This document shows, piece by piece, positions 1 through 10,859 of a DNA stretch of 64,000 bases. The stretch lies in NCBI GenBank assembly GCA_033060915.1, contig CM065379.1, positions 37,575,318-37,639,317 of the forward strand. Direction: 5' to 3'. The DNA comes from Euryodendron excelsum. Taxonomy: Eukaryota > Streptophyta > Magnoliopsida > Ericales > Pentaphylacaceae. The position numbers were made by a program, and so were the translations under genes. Under the pieces are notes generated by a model. The model worked only from the letters and a program-made list of their open reading frames with translations. It was not told the DNA's origin and made no database searches. Position 1 is the stretch's first letter. The number at the start of each line of letters is the position of its first letter.

Positions 1-1110
1 AAAACTATTTTAATAATAACTAAGAAACAACTCAGATTAAAGTATTGAAATCAATCAAAAGAACAAATCTTGGTCTAGGTCAACATCCACCATCAGAATT
101 TACAATTGATCATCGATGCAAGTATATCAATTCACACATTGAATATTCACCGTCGGAATTATTTTTTTATCTCTCATTAATTGTAGTTAATAAGAAACAA
201 GCGATCTCATTAACCCTAACTATTAAACAACCTAGGATAAGCACTCAGGTTTAATCTAGTAGCAACCTTAAGAATTAGAGAGATCGATGAAACTAAACAA
301 CACAAGTACAAGCGGTTACATTTAATTTAGTCGAACGTCCTTCTTAAGATATAATAATTCCCAACGCAATAAATCATTAAATCTTAGTTGCTTCACAAAT
401 CAGATGAATCAAACAATTACGGATTTGATATCTAATCCAGTAGTAGATTGCAATGATTAATAAACTAGTAGGCCTTCTAGCAATTAAACAAGACAATCAT
501 GAAAATAGGCATAGAAGAACATCTAATACTCAAAGCATAAATCGAATAATGAAAACAAATTAGATCTCATAGTTTATTATTAATTCTGAGGCTTCTGTTT
601 CCTTCGACCAAGATTCAAAGTTTAGCCACGCAGGGTCATGAAAACAACTCAAATAATAACCTAAAATAATACGAAAAATGCCAATAACCCTAAAAATGAA
701 ACAATCTCAGCTTTTATAGGCTTCTGAAATTCTGAAGCTTTGCAAAACCGTTCGAACGCCCTTACTACCGTTCAAACGCATTGGCACCGTTCGAACGGTG
801 TGTCGAACGCACTTCGAACGGTAAAATTACTCTATGTATATTTCGAACACCCTTCAAACTTGAATTTGACGTGAATCCATTTGATTTACCGTTCGAACAT
901 TTATGGGATCGTTCAAACGCTTCATGGGATCGTTCAAACGCTCTTTCAAACGCTGCTTCCATTTTAGGTGTATTCAAAGGTGTTTGTTTGCTGCTATGGT
1001 ACTGTACCGCAGGAGACAAATAGGAGATAATTTGAAGAATAATTTGGAGCTTTAACCTGGTTAGGATCGATGAACCTCTGGAGATGGTTAAAAAAGGTTA
1101 ATAACCACAC
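1..1110. repeat. Degenerate dispersed repeat, probably LTR-retrotransposon derived
   Basis: No long open frame is present. The stretch resembles 15160-16330 in style and in several phrases, for example 'acaattgatca' followed by AT-rich sequence and a later block with GTTCGAAC-type words. I infer two diverged copies of one dispersed family, most likely non-coding parts of an LTR retrotransposon, cut here by the window edge. I cannot find both ends, so the class is uncertain. Confidence 0.3.
745..985. repeat. Cluster of CGTTCGAACG-type palindromes
   Basis: The words ACCGTTCGAACG, CGTTCAAACG and TTCGAACGGT recur about ten times on both strands within 240 bases. Several are perfect TTCGAA palindromes. 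The cluster gives overlapping small open frames on both strands, which look like by-products of the repeat and not genes. A weaker relative is at 16010-16080. Confidence 0.6.
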
Positions 1111-1805
1111 TATGGCTAGGACTTACTCGTCGGGTGACGTTTGGCTACTTCAAAGGGTTTGAAAAATACCCCATTCCATATTAATTGTACTCTTTTGTTT
1201 TTTCTTTTGGCTATAGTGCCTAAACGATTAACCGACTACTCTCTCGAGTTTGTGTTGAGTCACAGTCTATATAAAAAGATCGAAGATGAGACTTAATGTG
1301 AAATATGTAAATCTCATATATTGTATGGATGTCTTTTTTTAGGAGGTTTCATTCGGTTCCTACTCTTCAAATTTGGACTCAACTCATATTAGCTATTTTT
1401 AGAGGTTTTTCTTATTTCCGTATTATTACAAAATCTAATAGTTTTAGGATTATTATACTATAGTAAATAAGGTTATAACCCTTTACTAAAATTCATTCAG
1501 AGTTAACAATAGAGCGCTGCTACACAGCACGGTTTTATTCACGGCATTGTCTCACCGGCTGACTTGGAGGGCAAATATGTGATGAGATTTGATTTTGACA
1601 AAAACAGCTTTAAGGAAACTTTTGAACGAATATATAGGAAATGTTAAAACTGAACCAATCAACCAAAAAAAAAAAAACAGTAATCTTTTCGTTTTTGCAA
1701 CTCATGTTTATCTAGTCTCTCTATCTCTCTCCATGATGATGACAAAAAAATGAACCCCGATCTCCAATAAAACACTTGCACTCAAACGATATATATATAT
1801 ATATA
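1111..1805. other. Intergenic, no gene recognised
   Basis: AT-rich sequence with stop codons in all frames, a poly-A run near 1664-1676 and a short (TA)n tract at 1790-1806. I see no supported gene or RNA. Confidence 0.5.
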
Positions 1806-2083
1806 TTAGTAGTGAACTCGTGCTATGCACGAATTATAAATATAGAAGAATATGTTGATTTTTTAAATAATTTTTTTATAAACAAAGAGTTTTATAGGAT
1901 CGTTTATTTAAAATATGTCATTAAACGATATAACGTTGATCCATAGGACAACTTCAACCTTGAAGGTTAGTTGAACTAAACATGTTAACAATATTTTTTC
2001 TATTATAATAGCCATAATGAGAAAAAGATGTAAAAAAAAAAAACAATTTATATACTAACTATTAAGTTAGACTTTTAATATAT

Positions 2084-2780
2084 ATTTGTTTATTGGAAGT
2101 AAATACATTAATTAGATTTTGACATTAAATTTATTGAGTTATATTCAGGATTAAATATGAATTATAAAAATATTGACATTAAATATGAGTTATAAAAAAA
2201 ATGAATATATGTCTAATATCTATCATGAAATAGTTATTCAAATTAATAAAACAATATTATTACACTTTATTTTTTTAGTAAATTACATTAACCTCCCTTA
2301 AGGTATCTGACAACGAGAGATAGTTCACCTATGGCTTTGAAAATGACACTAACTTCCCTTATGGTTTAGTTGTCGGTATCATATTCCCCCAACCGTTAGT
2401 AAGCCGTTAAGATTACTAATGTTTTTTTGCTGAAATCACTTTTTTTATTTTTCAAAATACCCATCTTATCCTTGAATGGATGAAAAAAATTACCTTAAAT
2501 AAAATGATAAAATGAGTTAACTCGACTCAAATAATATTAAGCTAATGTGAGTTAACTTAGCTCACTATCCCTCTCTGTGAAAATTGACCCACTTGACTCA
2601 CTATCCCTTTGTTTATCGGAAGTGAATACATTAATTAAATTTTGAAATTAAATTTATTGAGTTATATTTAGAATTAAAAAGAAATAAATATGAATTATTA
2701 AAAAAAATATGAATCTATATCTAATATCTATCATGAAATAGGCATTCAATTTAATAAAACAATGTTATTACACTTTATTT
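2084..2780. repeat. Direct duplication of about 180-195 bp with a 330-bp spacer
   Basis: 2084-2277 and 2609-2780 are clearly related: both begin 'tttgtttat.ggaagt.aatacattaatta' and both end with the same phrase running into 'attacactttatttttt'. The spacer begins 'taaattacattaacctccctta', a phrase found in many plant dispersed repeats, and may be an insertion or part of a larger repeat. Confidence 0.6.
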
Positions 2781-3459
2781 TTTGAGAAAATATAAATTAA
2801 TAGTAAAAGAAAATTAATTAATTTTTTTATAAATTAACTAAATAAATATAGGCAAATCTTTTAATTCCATACATGAATAATGTTTGTCTATAAAACTATT
2901 TAATAAAAAAAATTTAGTATATTTTATGTGTCAAATTTTGTATTTTTTTCTTTTTTTTCCCTTTTTTGTGTAATTATTTAATATAACCGAACAGATTCAT
3001 ATAATGTGAAATGAATTAATGATTCACTCTTTGGTCCTAACAATGAAACATCATTAACCTTTTTCATACGTATGTTATTTTTATTATCTAAAAGATTATA
3101 TTTTGTGAATTCATTGAAATGAAATCATACTTATACCAATACACAGTATCTTAAGTATATTTCGACATATACTAAAAAAATCATAATAGACAAAGTAAAA
3201 AGTTATTTATCTTCTTCATTAATTATTATTTTATAAGCTTATTAACTTTCCTTAATGTCATCTTTATTAGGTTTGGGTAAATCTAATTTACAAAAAAAAA
3301 ATTACAAATATATAAGAATTTAAAAAAGTTAAATTGCTTTGAAAAGAGCATTACTTGTACGAATTTGAATAGATTGTTAGATTTAGTTACTATATTGATT
3401 ATAAATAATCCATAATATATGAAATAAAAAAAAATTAGATGAATTGAATCAATGAATTG

Positions 3460-4140
3460 AATTGAATTTACAAAATTTAGAAAAAAATTAAAAAAATTTA
3501 GAAAGAATCAATGATACTTTGACACATGTACCTTATGTATGAAAAAGTACTAATAATTGAATGACACATATTTTATTTTAAAATTTTTTAAAATAAAATT
3601 TATGATCAAGAAAGGTTTCTTTTGGAGCATTATAATTAAAGAATTTAAAAATGTTACCATAACTATCAATATATAGAATTTACAAAATTAAGGAGAAATA
3701 TGAAAAAATAGAAAGAATAAATGATATTTTGATACATGTATTTTGTATATAACAAAGTGCTAATAATTTAATGGTACATATTTTTTAGTACTAATAATTT
3801 AATGACACAAATTCTTTCTATTTTTAATTTTTTAAATATAATTTATGATCAAGAAAGGTTTCTTTAGGAGCATTATAATTAAAGAATTTAAAAATATTAT
3901 CATAACTATCAATACATAGAATTTGTAAAATTAAGAAGAAATAAGAGAAAATTAGAAAGAATAAATGATATTTTGATACATTATAACAAAATGCTAATAA
4001 TTTAATGATACATTTTCTATTTTAGAAATTTAAAATCTTATTTATGATTAAGGAATATTTCTTTAGGTGCATTATAATTAAAAAAATTTAAAAATAATAC
4101 CATAACTATCAATGAATAGCATTTATAAAGCTTATAATAA
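3460..4140. repeat. AT-rich tandem repeat, three to four units of about 200-240 bp
   Basis: The phrase 'tttatgatcaagaaaggttt' begins near 3599 and 3840, with a diverged version near 4039. Each is followed by 'ggagcattataattaaagaatttaaaaat' or a close variant, then 'accataactatcaat'. A partial first unit starts near 3460. Unit length varies through small indels. Confidence 0.7.
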
Positions 4141-4273
4141 ATAAATTAAGATGAATAATAATAATTATATCACACATATTTTATTTTTTAAAAAATCAAA
4201 ATTTGGAGAAAAAATGATTAAAATTTTTAGTTTCAAATACCTCATAATCTATTGCTATAATATATAATATAGA

Positions 4274-4970
4274 TAGTATAACACATATATATGTATATGT
4301 ATATCCACATATATCCAAACAACAGAGTAAACTATAAATGGGGACGAGAGAGGAAGGACGGTTATGGTTGTTCTGAGTTAAATCTTGTTTGTAGTTGGAT
4401 GCTTAATAATGAATCATTTGTTGCGTCTTTCCGGTTTAATTCAGTTCGAAAGATATCAAGAATCTACATACAAGAAGTCCAAATCCCAATTTATTCACCA
4501 GCCAATAGGGTTCTAAATAAAGGCTATGCAGCCATGGAAACAGAAATTTAGTGAGAATCACCGTTTAACAAAGCTTCATGGAGAGGAGAGTTCCAAGACA
4601 TTACCGCTATTTCATTTTTCGGTTGTTTTATTGTTCTTCTCTTCTTGGTTTTTTTTTTTTTTTTTTTTTTCTTTTGTACTGAAAATTGAAGATGCAAGTG
4701 GCTGATGTGGACCATCCACCTGGAAAACCATGTCAACCGGTACAAAAAAAACTGGTGGTTATATGCGGTTGCTTTAGCATTTCTCTTAACAATATCATCA
4801 GTTTTGATTCAAGGGTCTCATTTTCTAGAACAAAATTTATAATCTATGCTTTCTCCTCTACTCAAACAATATGTAGTTCTTCAACTACACCATTTGCCTC
4901 GTATTATCACTGGAAACTTCATAATGTATCCCTTGAAGCAAAATACTGAAACAATGTAGAAAAGTACAAC
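4274..4970. other. Intergenic, no gene recognised
   Basis: Contains short open frames at 4291-4551 and 4686-4949 on the plus strand that match no family I recognise, and a poly-T run at 4650-4670. I see nothing that supports a gene. Confidence 0.45.
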
Positions 4971-5811
4971 ACGTAGTATTTATTTAATTTGAATAACATC
5001 ACATATCACAATAGTTGCAATCTATTTTTATTTTCTTTTTGGGAAAGCACTAGGGATGGAGAAAAAGTGGGTAGAATCGATGGCTACAAGCATGAGCAGA
5101 GGCGTCACTATCACTGGACAGCCTCGTAACAATTTATTATACTTATTACAAAAAAAAATTCACAATTTATTTTACTTCATTTTGATTCTTTTGTATGCAG
5201 CAAAGCAGGCAGTAAATTCCATCCATATGGCAATTTTAGAAATTCTCTGGCTGGCTTCCATTTGCCCCATGAGGAATCCACCAGGCATATTCTCGCTGCC
5301 AGTGTCATATAAGACCCTCAAAATCTCCCCTGGAGTTCTCCTGTAAGAGATGGAGTCAAAATTGCCAGTTAAGACATTGCTCTCCGTCCGATTTTCTGCC
5401 CCTAGTTGAGTTGGGACTATGACGCCTTCATTGCCAACCAGTTTCGGAGCTCTGAAATGCGGCTGGTAAACTCAGCCACCGTGTAGTTGTACGGATGCAC
5501 CACTTCTTCAGCTCGCTCGTAGAGATACATCCGTATAACAGCATCCTGGCCAGCTTCAACCCCCAAGAGTCCTGCCAAGAGCTGTGCAACAAAATATATT
5601 TGCATGATCAACGGCCGGCTTCATTTTTGACAGGGACCAAGTAGAATAGATGATTTGTGAATAAAATTTAAGAGTTCAAATAATAAATTACAATATCATA
5701 GTTACTAAATATGTTCAGAGAATAGCAAGATGATATGTTGAGGGCTCCGGAATTAGTTGACATATGTATAAACGGGCTCAGACATGGCTAGAAAAAAAAT
5801 TATATATAAAA

Positions 5812-6020
5812 TCTATATAATAAAATAGGACGGATTTTGAAAATATCCCTCTCACAATTTGTATCTAAGAGTTCAAATTTAATTTTATATTAAATTCAAC
5901 GGTTGAGATCGTTTTAATTTTTTATTCAAAACTCAAATCCCGCTTAAATTCAAGCCACGCGTACAAAACCTGCATGCACACCCCTGCCACCTCAAAATCC
6001 AAAACCCAAAAAGCCCACTT

Positions 6021-6058
<38 letters not shown>

Positions 6059-8349
6059 AACTACCCACTTGCCGAGAAAACTTTTCTATCTCTCTTTCTA
6101 AACCCACACACCCACAAACACACGCGGTGACCACTCCACTCCAAAATCCCATAACCCGCTTGCATAAAAAACCAACCCTTCATCTCTCTCTATTTTTTTA
6201 TTGTCAAAAGTCAAACTCTCCACACACTTTCTCTCCACTCCAACCCAAAACTCATAAACTCACTTGCATAAAAGACAAGCCCACGAAACACACTTGCCGA
6301 CAATCCCCTCTCTCTCTCTTTATTTTCAAAATTTAAACTCTCCACACACTCTCTCCACTCCACCCCAAAACCCATAAACCAAACAAACTCACGAAAGTCA
6401 CTTGCCGGCAACCATCTCTTTCTCTATTTTCAAAATTCAAACTCCCCACATACTCTTTCACTTCCCGGGGTGTGAAGGCATTGAAAATGTCTCTCTCACA
6501 ATTTATATCTAAGAGTTCAAATTTAATTTTGTATTAGGTTCAACGGTTGAGATCAATTTAATTTTTTATCCAAAACTCAAATTCCGCTTAAACTCAAGCC
6601 ATGCGTACAAAACTTGCATGCGCATCCCTACCATCTCAAGATTCAAAACTCAAGAAACCCACTTACATAAATATAAAAACAAAAAAAAAAACAACCCACT
6701 TGCCGAGAAAACTTTTCATCTGTCTTTCTAAACCCACACACCCACAAACGCACGCGGTGACCACTCCACCCTAAAATCCCGTAACCCGCTTGCATAAAAA
6801 ACCAACCCTTCATCTCTCTCTCTTTTTTTATTGTCAAAAGTCAAACTCTCCACACACGTTCTCTCCACTCCAACCCAAAACTCATAAACCCACAAACACA
6901 CTTGCCGACAATCCTCTCTCTCTCTCTTTATTTTCAAAATTTAAACTCTCCACACACACTCTCTCTCCACTCCACCCCAAAACCCATAAACCAAACAAAC
7001 TCACGAAAGTCACTTGCCGGCAACCATCTCTCTCTCTCCATTTTCAAAATTCAAACTCCCCACATACTCTCTCACCTCCCGGGGTGTGAAGGCATTAAAT
7101 ACCCTCTTATTTTGCGTAGGCCAACGTGACACTCTCTCTCTCTCTCTAAAACAGTATATCACCCCTGGCCTCCCCTCACTTTCTCTACCCGTGGCAACCA
7201 TTGTCACCACCAAGCACACCACCATCACCACACTAATAGTCTCACACTATCACAAACCAATACATCCATGGTGGCTGTAACGTCTATCACCAAAGTCACA
7301 CCTCACAAACCGGCCTAAGTCTTTGTTTTTAACTCGCCATCTCCAACACCATCTCCGGTAGTGGACGTTCTTCAGCTATGGAGCAGCTGCACCTCACGAG
7401 CCAATCACCCATCTCTCTCACTCTAAACACGAACTGCAGCTCACAAGCCAGTCAAAGAGCTGGTTCAGCTAGGTGGGGAGAAGAAAAAGATATGGTGTTC
7501 GGCCAATCCGAGTGATGATGCTTGGGTGTGGAGAAGCAGGTGGTTGTGAGCTTCAAGAGTAGTGGCAGTGAAGAAGATGGCCAGTGATGGGTGGCCGAAA
7601 CGAAAAAGGAAAGGTAAGGATGAGTGGTATTTCGGGTGGTGGTGAAGTGAGAGGTGGCGAGGAAGAAAAGGAAAAGAAAAAAGGAAAGAGAAGAGAGGGA
7701 GGTGGGTTGATGTCTGATTGGTGGAAGAATACAAAGTTTTAGAGAGAAGATGAGTTGGTATCTCTCTTTCTCTTTTTTTTTTTTTTGAGTCATCTCTGTG
7801 TCGGTTGTATGTATTTACTGTATTAATATTCACTGTATCAAAATGCAAATAGCATGCATACAAATTGCGCTCTCTCTCTCTCTCTCTAGCTAACTTTATC
7901 TCTCTAGCTTTTAGATTATTTTATTTTAAATTTTGTTGATATCCAGCGACATATTGGTTGTGAAAATGGTAACTGAAAACTGTAATAGAAAAAAAATAGA
8001 AGTAATATTTTAAAAAAATTTAGGTATCACTTGCAAGCAATAATGGTGAGAATTCTACTCCAATTTTCGGTATTTCAAAAAACTAACATTTTTTGTACCA
8101 GCTGCAATAAAAAACCATAATAAATTTTTTTTGGACATGCACTCTCAGATTGAGCTCTTAATATTGTTCAGAGTATCCGAAAAAAAATTTTGAATTGTGA
8201 AGTGTGATTAACGAATTTTTCTGGATAAATTTCCAGACTCCACACTACCTAAATTTGTCACTAAGTCTTCCAAGTAAGAGCCATTATCAAATGCATGTTT
8301 ATATTTTAAGGTTTAAGGGGTAGTGCCGTAGGCACGGGATATCTCCTAG
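5812..8349 (+). mobile_element. Non-autonomous Helitron inserted in intron 2 of the copy 1 pseudogene
   Basis: The left end reads A then TCTATATAATAAAATAGGAC, a common plant Helitron 5' start. The right end has the hairpin GTGCC-GTA-GGCAC, then GGGATATCTC, then CTAG, then T. The element therefore sits between an A (5811) and a T (8350), as Helitrons do, with no target duplication. Outside it, copy 1 resumes the intron sequence seen in copy 2, whose corresponding intron is only 821 bases. No Rep or helicase domain is visible in 2.54 kb. The interior holds a tandem duplication, long CT/GA-rich tracts (about 7130-7900) and possibly captured promoter or UTR sequence, but no gene I can name. Confidence 0.75.
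5831..7098. repeat. Tandem duplication of about 640 bp inside the Helitron
   Basis: Unit 1 (about 5831-6480) and unit 2 (about 6481-7098) both begin with 'ctctcacaattt.tatctaagagttcaaa' and both finish with 'cccggggtgtgaaggcatt'. Inside each unit there is a shorter repeat of about 100 bp built on 'ttcaaaatt.aaactc.ccacac' and 'cacttgccg.caa'. Unit 1 carries a poly-A run at 6026-6056 that is mostly absent from unit 2. Confidence 0.85.
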
Positions 8350-8896
8350 TATGTATATATGTTGACTAACCCGCTTTGTCACATAGCCGTTGAGAAGGGG
8401 ATTTGCACCCACGTAACCAACAAGTCCCATGTATGGTATCACGTAAGCACCTAACATGTAACTGACGCTGTCGCGATACGGGTCGAATGGAGAGTTAAGG
8501 GGATATCCAAATGCTTCATCGAACAGTTTTGCGAAGTTGTGAGCGCTTAGATCCATCAGAGGCCCTGGAATCCCACCAACTGTTGATTTAAGGATCCTTG
8601 AAATGATAATCAAAAAGCAAAACAATCAAACTTCTTATTCATACAATCGTCGAGTGCTCCCCACATGAGGTAGTATGCTTCCAAATGCTCAAGGTTCTCT
8701 GCAAATTGCAGCAAGTCCACATCTCCTTCATATATTGGAATTGCATGTGCTGGTAATGTTGGCTGGCAAATAGGATGAGATGAAGAGATGTTGATGAACT
8801 TGCTTAACATCACTATCATGAACATAATTAAGGATTAGGAGGAGGATGCAAAGGAAGCAGCCATGAGAGAGAGAGAGAGAATGCGAGTCTTGTACA

Positions 8897-8903
8897 ATTT
8901 ATA
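8897..8903 (-). promoter_or_regulatory. TATA box of the copy 1 pseudogene
   Basis: TATAAAT on the minus strand, about 35 bases upstream of the first ATG, inside a block (GTACAATTTATAGTG on the plus strand) shared almost exactly with the intact copy at 26851-26865. Confidence 0.55.
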
Positions 8904-8972
8904 GTGCAAAAGGTTTAGGAAAGGAAAATGCTATTCTTATAAAAAATTCATACAAAAATATCCACAAGAATG

Positions 8973-8979
8973 ACGTGGC
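8973..8979 (-). promoter_or_regulatory. ABRE-like element GCCACGT upstream of the pseudogene
   Basis: The plus-strand ACGTGGC (GCCACGT on the coding strand) contains the ACGTG core of abscisic-acid response elements. It lies about 70 bases upstream of the TATA box. I do not see it at the matching position of the intact copy, where the sequence diverges beyond the TATA box. Functional status is inference. Confidence 0.4.
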
Positions 8980-9134
8980 AGTAGCAATGGTAGTTCTGTA
9001 ATTAAAAGACATTATAAGGGGTGTTATGTTTTGAAGTGAAATGTTCTTATTAAGATATATCATTTTGTATAAAAATTATGTGTGAATTTTTCGTTTGTAT
9101 ATTATTACTTTTTACCAAATTAATTGAAACACAT

Positions 9135-9310
9135 TGATGTTAGGATGGTCTTGTGGGACCCGCCTTAAGCCATTTTGAGCCTAAAAGTAATAACTTTAAA
9201 TGACGAGTTTGCCTAGTGATAGTGGTGGGTTCGACTCACCCTCCTCATTTCTCAGGACTTTAGTCCTTCAATGTATCAAAGAAATATAAAAGACGCTTTT
9301 TGTACTTTTT
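9135..9310 (+). mobile_element. Possible SINE-like insertion (weak)
   Basis: Contains 'gagtttgcctagtgatagtgg' followed by 'tgggttcgactcacc', resembling the A and B boxes of a tRNA-derived RNA polymerase III promoter. It lies in copy 1 sequence with no clear match in copy 2. No poly-A tail or target duplication could be fixed with confidence. Confidence 0.3.
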
Positions 9311-9786
9311 AATATTAATCTAAAATTTTATTTAAAAATTATTTTTTCTTACTTTTTAGATGCCAAAATTATCAATTGAACATTTATATTTTTGAATTTT
9401 TGCTAACATATTATTTTCAATTGCATGTGATAAGACTAATATACTTAATCTTTCTTGTAACATAATTGACCTTAGGTAGAACTTTTTTTTTTTTGGTACA
9501 AATCTTACGTGGAATTTTATCAATTTTTTTATAAGCAAATTTTATAGGTATTGTCAAAAAATCATGTAAGCAATGTTTGCATTTAAGAAAATATAATTTA
9601 ATACGTCAATTGCAGTGATTTCTTCTATTTGTCAAATTTGATTTAACTTTTTAGTTTTGAAAACAAATCCAGACTATTAATATTAGAAAAACTATCATGT
9701 TGACAATAAAATTTGCAGGCTAATATAATATTTTTTTCAAGCTATAACCTTTCTAGTAATTTAAATTTTTTGAAATTAATAGAAAA

Positions 9787-10150
9787 TGAGTAATTACACT
9801 CTACCTCCTTGTGGTTTGAGTAAAAATTACATGACCTCCATGTGATTCTAAAGTTAACACATAACCTCTTATATTTAGCCTCATCTACAAATAAATGGAA
9901 CCATGACAGATTTAATGAAATGACAAAAATACCTCTGTGAATGATAAAAGAAAAAAATCATCTTTTTAATGTCCCATTTTGAAAATGAAATGATGAAAAT
10001 ATTCTCATGACAAAATTGCTGTTAATTCTTATGATTTTCATCTATTTTATAGCTAAATCCAAACCACATGAGTTATGTATTCACTTTTTGAACCACATAG
10101 GAGTCATGTGATTTTTGCTCAAATAATAAGAAGACAAAGTGTAATTGCTG
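9787..10150. mobile_element. Mutator-like MITE with about 60-bp terminal inverted repeats
   Basis: The left end (TGAGTAATTACACTCTACC...) and the reverse complement of the right end (CAGCAATTACACTTTGTC...) match imperfectly for about 60 bases, including TTTGAGTAAAAATTACATGA versus TTTGAGCAAAAATCACATGA. The element is flanked by a perfect 9-bp duplication AATAGAAAA (9778-9786 and 10151-10159), the size made by Mutator-like transposases. Copy 2 of the segmental duplication has a single uninterrupted version of this site near 27818-27835. Confidence 0.82.
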
Positions 10151-10440
10151 AATAGAAAACCAAAAATATATCTACAATTTGAAATTGTTCAAACTGCTTG
10201 TTTTACTGTGGATATATGAAAGATTACCTCAGTAAACTATTTTCATTTTCAGTTTGAGACTCTGTGTTTATCCTCAAAAGAAAGAGAATTTTAGAGGTTT
10301 AACTTTTAAGCTTCCTTGTATTAAAGAGTGGTTTAACTGTTAATAGTCATTTGTAATTGTTATTTTCTTACTTATCATTTTTTTCCCTAAAGTACACTAG
10401 TACCTAGTAAGTTGATTTTGTGCATTCCTTTTTTAACGGG

Positions 10441-10760
10441 CACTACAACAATTCTTAGATTCAGTGGCAAAATTATTAGTGATGAAACAAAATTTGCCAC
10501 TAAAAGTAACCATTTTGCCATGGAACATACCATTTGTCACTAATTAAAAAAGCAACCACTATTTCTCACAAAATAATGCTTTCTTACTAATTATTTGACA
10601 CAAAATACAAGTTTGGAAATTTTTGTATAATCATTTTTTTTGAGAAAAAAAATTTGTGATGGAATATATTATGTTGTCACTAAACAAAAGTGAAAAAAAT
10701 ACAAAATAATAGCTTGTAGCTAATTTTCTGTACATGGTGACAAGGCTTTTCGTCACCACA
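10441..10760. repeat. CACTA left subterminal repeat region
   Basis: After the terminal repeat, this stretch carries repeated motifs such as TTTGCCACTA, TTTGTCACTA and TTGTCACTAA at irregular spacing. In this superfamily subterminal motifs of this kind are bound by the TnpA-type protein. An (AT)n run lies just inside at 10760-10783. Confidence 0.75.
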
Positions 10761-10859
10761 TATATATATATATATATATATATGCTGTGGCATGAAAACA
10801 AAAAATAGAAAAGTAGAGTTAATTTTCAATTTTTATATTTATATCACACACGCTCTGCG

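Larger units (their letters stand above)
1806..4273 (-). mobile_element. Candidate non-autonomous Helitron (minus strand)
   Basis: Read on the minus strand, the 3' end has a hairpin (TCGTGC, loop ATA, GCACGA), about eight bases, then CTAA followed by T. That is the Helitron 3' pattern of hairpin, short spacer, CTRR and a T target base. The other end reads A then TCTATATTATATATTATAG, matching the TC start after an A. The interior (about 2.47 kb) is very AT-rich with no RepHel protein, so it would be non-autonomous. The 3' end is convincing; the 5' end is in low-complexity sequence and is less certain. Confidence 0.45.
5231..8864 (-). pseudogene. Desiccation-related protein PCC13-62-like pseudogene (copy 1)
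   Basis: Three blocks match the intact copy at 24917-26789. Block 1 (8864 to about 8640) encodes the signal region and the ferritin-like start, including DVDLLQFAENLEHLEA. Block 2 (8596-8371, 226 bases like its homologue) encodes KSTVGGIPGPLMDLS to GYVTKR with AG acceptor and GT donor kept. Block 3 (5581 to about 5231) encodes LLAGLLGVEAGQDAVIRMYL. Defects: TAC to TAA at codon 10 of the usual start (a later ATG at 8825 could bypass it); a deletion of roughly 180 bases joining exon 1 to intron 1 sequence and removing about 46 codons and the donor; a 16-base deletion in exon 3 near 5430 that shifts the frame; and a changed stop codon. Intron 2 is 2789 bases because a Helitron sits in it. The family is a secreted or vacuolar ferritin-like (Ferritin_2) group linked to desiccation tolerance. 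This copy cannot encode the full protein. Confidence 0.88.

Noticed and set aside
4291..4949. Two plus-strand frames downstream of the pseudogene copy that could be a host gene.
   Set aside because: No recognised family, no splice structure that joins them, and a poly-T tract between them.
5922..7280. Several overlapping open frames on both strands in the CT-rich interior of the Helitron.
   Set aside because: They follow the low-complexity CT/CA sequence and the tandem duplication and show no family motif.
7452..7863. Two long overlapping minus-strand frames (113 and 132 codons).
   Set aside because: Ser/Thr/His/Leu-rich translation of a GA-rich stretch, with no recognisable domain or start context.
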